Origin: Magnaporthiopsis rhizophila
Lineage: Eukaryota; Ascomycota; Sordariomycetes; Magnaporthales; Magnaporthaceae
DNA length: 10,615 bases
Assembly (NCBI GenBank): GCA_003049465.1
Contig: PYSS01000263.1
Coordinates: forward strand, 1-10,615
Reading direction: 5' to 3'
Shown here: positions 8,340 to 10,615 of the stretch, piece after piece
Layout of the letters: the number at the start of each line of letters is the position of its first letter
Numbering within the stretch: the first letter of the stretch is position 1
The notes under the pieces: generated by a model
Databases searched by the model: none
Told to the model about the DNA's origin: nothing
Seen by the model: only the letters and a program-made list of their open reading frames with translations
Translations under genes and position numbers: made by a program

Positions 8340-8552
8340 CAAAAATAATTGCAAAAAAAGTAGTAAAAAAAATTGCTAATCAAATTAAAAAGCATGAACG
8401 TTTTTATTTGGTTAATTAAATTATATTAAAAAATTAAACCCACAACCTTTTGTTCGAAAAAACAAATGCATTACTATTATGCTATATAACCAAAAAAAAT
8501 TGTTAAAAGTTTTATAATTTACCCGGCTAAAAAAAGCAAATAAGTTAAGGTT
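8340..8552. other. Short spacer between chromodomain and antisense relic
   Basis: AT-rich DNA with no recognisable motif. It could be the end of pol, the 3' untranslated part of the antisense relic, or both. Confidence 0.35.
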
Positions 8553-8915
8553 TCAATTAAACCCGAGCTTGTTCCAGCAAAATAATAAGGGAAAATTAAA
8601 AGCCGGAAAGTTAAAAAGTGCAACAAAAAGTTATATAGCTGCTTTTTTAGCATTTTTCCGTTTTATCCGCTCCAGCTCCTTCATATTATTAATCCTGCAC
8701 CAAATGGTACAAATTAATTTTTTACGCTATTATTTTTTTTATTTTTGCAGGTGTTTAATTTTGGCAAAAAATACCCGCAGCTCCTTTTTTGCAGTTTTGA
8801 GCTTCGCTTTTAGGCAAAAATATTAAGTATTGTAAATAAGCAAATGCTTTAGCACCAGGCCCAAAATGTTGCAGCAAAAGCAACCTTAACAAATGTACCG
8901 TTTGTAACAGGAACA
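8553..8915 (-). pseudogene. Antisense Cys-cluster/coiled-coil protein relic
   Basis: A single minus-strand frame can be followed for about 121 codons, from a Cys-rich start at 8915 to TGA at 8553-8555. It has a handful of internal TAA/TAG/TGA codons of the kind RIP creates and no shift of frame. Near the N-terminus it reads CSCYKRYIC*GCFCCNILGL, a possible zinc-binding cysteine cluster. The middle reads LKAKLKTAKKELRVFFAKIK and HLQK*KK, followed by MKELERIKRKNAKKAA (ATG 8684-8682), charged and heptad-like, probably a coiled coil. The tail is Phe/Pro-rich and ends CWNKLGFN. From memory, short fungal hypothetical proteins with a Cys cluster, an arginine/lysine coiled coil and a W-x-x-[LV]-G tail are common in ascomycete genomes, but I cannot confirm homology. 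It lies inside the retroelement, opposite to gag-pol, between the chromodomain and right LTR. The true N-terminus is not seen. Confidence 0.42.
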
Positions 8916-9163
8916 GTTATAGGAAAATATAACATACTAATACGGGCTATTAGCTTTACAATTGGAACAAAAAAATATAAAAACAGGAAAAAATAAAATA
9001 ACAGAAAAAAGGGTATTTTAATAAACAATTAAAAATATCGGCCTATATTTTTGCACCCGACCGAACATTTTGTTAAAAAAAAAGAACAGAATAATAAAGG
9101 AAAAAAAATTACCATTAACAAAAAGGTAAAAAAGGATTAGTTATAACCAAAAAACTTTGGCCT
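8916..9163. other. Unassigned tail of the element interior
   Basis: A/G-biased plus strand before the right LTR. A plus-strand frame stays open from about 8850 to 8995 (reading VAAKATLTNVPFVTGTVIGK), but nothing identifies it as real and it overlaps the antisense relic. If the antisense gene was real, its promoter and N-terminus would lie here. Confidence 0.3.
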
Positions 9164-9174
9164 AAAAAAAAAAA
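9164..9174 (+). other. Candidate polypurine tract for plus-strand priming
   Basis: A run of eleven A residues lies five bases before the right LTR. LTR retrotransposons need a purine tract just upstream of the 3' LTR. An original A/G tract would be turned into A only by G-to-A mutation, so the position and composition fit, but poly-A is common in this DNA. Confidence 0.4.
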
Positions 9175-9179
9175 CCTGA

Positions 9180-9640
9180 TATTATAATTATAACTAGCAA
9201 AAGGCAAAAAGGTTGGGGCTAACCCCTAACATAACGCTTTTATTTTGCAATCAAAAAGGCCAAAGGCCGAATAATTAAGGCCAAAAAAAAGGGGGTTACA
9301 AAATCAGATATTTATTTAACCAAAATAATATACTAATTATAAATATAATATATAGCACAGGTTATATTGGTTATAAATATAGCACATATAGCACAGGCAT
9401 GGCACAAAAGGATCACAAATATATAAAAGGACACTCCTGCCCTGTCTAAAAATAATTTTAACTGGGGCCTCGGCATTAGTTAACCTAAGTTAGCTCCAAA
9501 ATATCCCTTTGGGCAAGTAATAATAGATAATGTTCCTACCAGACCCCAGATCACGTGCAAGGCAACCTTGCAAAACCAGTACTGCTCAACACCGCCCTTA
9601 GGTGCCCTACCCTAGGAGCAGAAGGCCTGTAATTATAACA
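9180..9640 (+). repeat. Right (3') LTR, 461 bp
   Basis: The outer 3' end, CTGTAATTATAACA, matches the left LTR. The inner 5' end reads TATTATAATT where the left has TGTTACGACC, so the TG terminus has itself been mutated to TA. This copy is most altered in its first 250 bp and best preserved in its last 200 bp, the mirror image of the left LTR. Confidence 0.93.
9420..9430 (+). promoter_or_regulatory. TATA box counterpart in the right LTR
   Basis: Same TATATAAAAGG as at 2249-2259. In this copy it would point outward into the right flank. Confidence 0.45.
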
Positions 9641-9645
9641 AATAA
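9641..9645. repeat. Target site duplication, right copy (AATAA)
   Basis: AATAA directly follows the CA end of the right LTR and matches 2004-2008. Confidence 0.7.
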
Positions 9646-10024
9646 TTGCAACCATTTGGCCTTAATAAATCCTTCCCCTTTTTGTAACCTTATGGATCCC
9701 TTAAATTAAAATTAGTAATCTTTTATCCACCGGTTTTATATATTTTTAACTATTTTGCGTATATCCCTTATACGTACCTTATTATACCAAAATATAATTC
9801 TTTTCCTGCAATTATACCCACCGGCAAAAAAACACCGCAAACAACGGCATTTATAAATTGTTCCTCTTTTTGGTCAAATCGGGATATTACTAACCTTTTA
9901 ATAAATTCGCCGGTTCCCTGGCCTATATTATTTATTTATATATAATATCCAAATTAATAGCTGCAATTACATTTTGCTAAATTAATATTAATAAATATAA
10001 TTTTTATTTTTATCTTTTTTTATA
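9646..10024. other. AT-rich right flank with a 55-codon minus-strand open frame
   Basis: The flank turns AT-rich again directly after the target duplication. On the minus strand 9768-9935 is open for 55 residues between two stops (TAA at 9938-9936 and 9770-9768), reading IGQGTGEFIKRLVISRFDQK and then EEQFINAVVCGVFLPVGIIA. Its mixed amino acids, including Cys and several GTG/GTT valines, look more protein-like than the surroundings. It has no ATG and I do not recognise it. It could belong to the same broken gene as the relic at 10025-10321, which lies upstream on the same strand. Confidence 0.3.
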
Positions 10025-10321
10025 TTATTGATAAATTGCCAATATATTTGTTCGGTTTAAATTTAAGCTCGATAAAATATATAGATTATTATAACCATAA
10101 AAAAGCTGGTACAAGCAATCGGTACTTTTTTTTGATAATATTAAAATTTTGATATTAAATCGGGCTTTCCAAAAGGTTGCTGCAAATTTAATAAATATTC
10201 GTGGCACTTTCGAAAACCTTGACGATTTTTTTACCACCGCAAACAATTTGCCTGGGTTTGTTTGTTTAAAATCGCCAATAAAAATATAAATTTGGGGGTT
10301 TTTGGGATATTTTTTTATTTT
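10025..10321 (-). pseudogene. Minus-strand relic, weakly PIF1/Helitron helicase-like
   Basis: The minus strand is open for 98 codons from 10321 to TAA at 10025-10027, long for DNA this AT-rich. It reads PQIYIFIGDFKQT (GDFKQT at 10276-10259), then LFAVVKKSSR and FWKARFNIKILILSKKS. PIF1-type and Helitron helicases carry a G-[GD]-DF-[RK]-Q-x motif followed by PVV...GSR and later LW...(F)xVLxLxxNMR, so the order of motifs is suggestive. The spacing between the first two is a few residues too long, and the second glycine and NMR are missing. A neighbouring minus-strand frame also gives protein-like text (GGKKIVKVFESATNIY) with RIP-type stops, so the true frame is not settled. An ATG exists at 10246 but nothing supports it as a start. 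Confidence 0.28.
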
Positions 10322-10615
10322 TTATTATTTTGCTAATATTTTTGCAGGATTGGAATTTTTGGCTAAAATTGGCTGAAAAGGATTGTTACCAAAAATTTAA
10401 AGTGGTTTCCAAAGCAAATATTTCCAATAATTTATAATTTATTTTCCGCTATTTTGCTAAGGGTAAAGATTTTAACTTTTTATAAATTCGGCACAATATT
10501 ATTTTTACTGCTATTTTTAACGGGGGCATTTATTTTGGCTAATAATATTTTGCGGCGAATTTATAGCATTATCCCCGATATTTTTCGTTTTATTTATAAT
10601 ATTATTATTATTATT
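10322..10615. other. AT-rich DNA running off the window, ends in a TTA microsatellite
   Basis: No gene is identifiable. If the helicase-like reading is right, upstream parts of that gene should lie here on the minus strand, but stops and likely indels prevent a clear call. The last bases (about 10599-10615) are a short (ATT)n run cut by the window edge. Confidence 0.35.

Larger units (their letters stand above)
2009..9640 (+). mobile_element. RIP-inactivated Ty3/Gypsy chromovirus retrotransposon, full length
   Basis: Two homologous LTRs (2009-2465 and 9180-9640), a matching 5-bp target duplication and the domain order Gag, protease, RT, RNase H, integrase, chromodomain define a complete chromovirus on the plus strand. 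The span is 7632 bp, of which 154 bp at 6275-6428 are probably an assembly duplicate. All coding parts are pseudogenes: they hold many TAA/TAG/TGA stops where Gln, Trp and Arg are expected, plus acid-to-amide/lysine changes. Both C-to-T and G-to-A changes are present, so both strands were hit. Several shifts of frame lie near A or T runs. The element cannot make active enzymes. Confidence 0.93.

Noticed and set aside
8569..8826. Plus-strand open frame of 85 codons
   Set aside because: It is the shadow of the antisense relic on the minus strand, with hydrophobic low-information content.
1..10615. Mitochondrial, plastid or AT-rich bacterial origin because of the extreme AT content
   Set aside because: A chromovirus with LTRs and transition-only decay on both strands, next to GC-normal islands, fits fungal nuclear DNA. 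No organellar or bacterial genes are present.

Overview
The window looks like gene-poor, AT-rich heterochromatin from a filamentous ascomycete. I see no intact host gene, rRNA or tRNA. Its main content is one LTR retrotransposon destroyed by C:G-to-T:A transitions on both strands, the signature of repeat-induced point mutation (RIP). The species cannot be named from the sequence.

Layout: (1) 1-655 is degenerate AT-rich DNA. (2) 656-1208 is a compact inverted-repeat DNA transposon: 67-bp terminal inverted repeats and a perfect 8-bp target duplication (TTGCTTTT). Its GC-richer interior carries a minus-strand, coding-like fragment. (3) 1217-1977 is unassigned spacer that ends in an (ATA)n microsatellite at 1978-2008. 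(4) 2009-9640 is a complete but dead Ty3/Gypsy chromovirus, with a 457-bp left LTR, a 461-bp right LTR and a 5-bp target duplication AATAA. Between the LTRs, plus-strand relics follow in order: Gag, protease, reverse transcriptase, RNase H, integrase and chromodomain. (5) 9646-10615 is more RIP-like DNA with two minus-strand remnants, one faintly like a PIF1/Helitron helicase.

The Gag-Pol relics once formed a single retrotransposition machine. Every enzyme domain has lost acidic catalytic residues by G-to-A change: YxDD to YLNN in reverse transcriptase, D-to-N and E-to-K in RNase H, and D, D and E to N, N and K in integrase. Many in-frame stops have the forms expected from Gln, Trp and Arg codons.

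Points worth attention: the two LTRs are each most mutated on the side facing the element interior; an antisense relic (Cys cluster plus probable coiled coil) lies between the chromodomain and the right LTR; and an exact 153-bp duplication surrounds a single N, which is probably an assembly join. Apart from the antisense relic I found no convincing new system.
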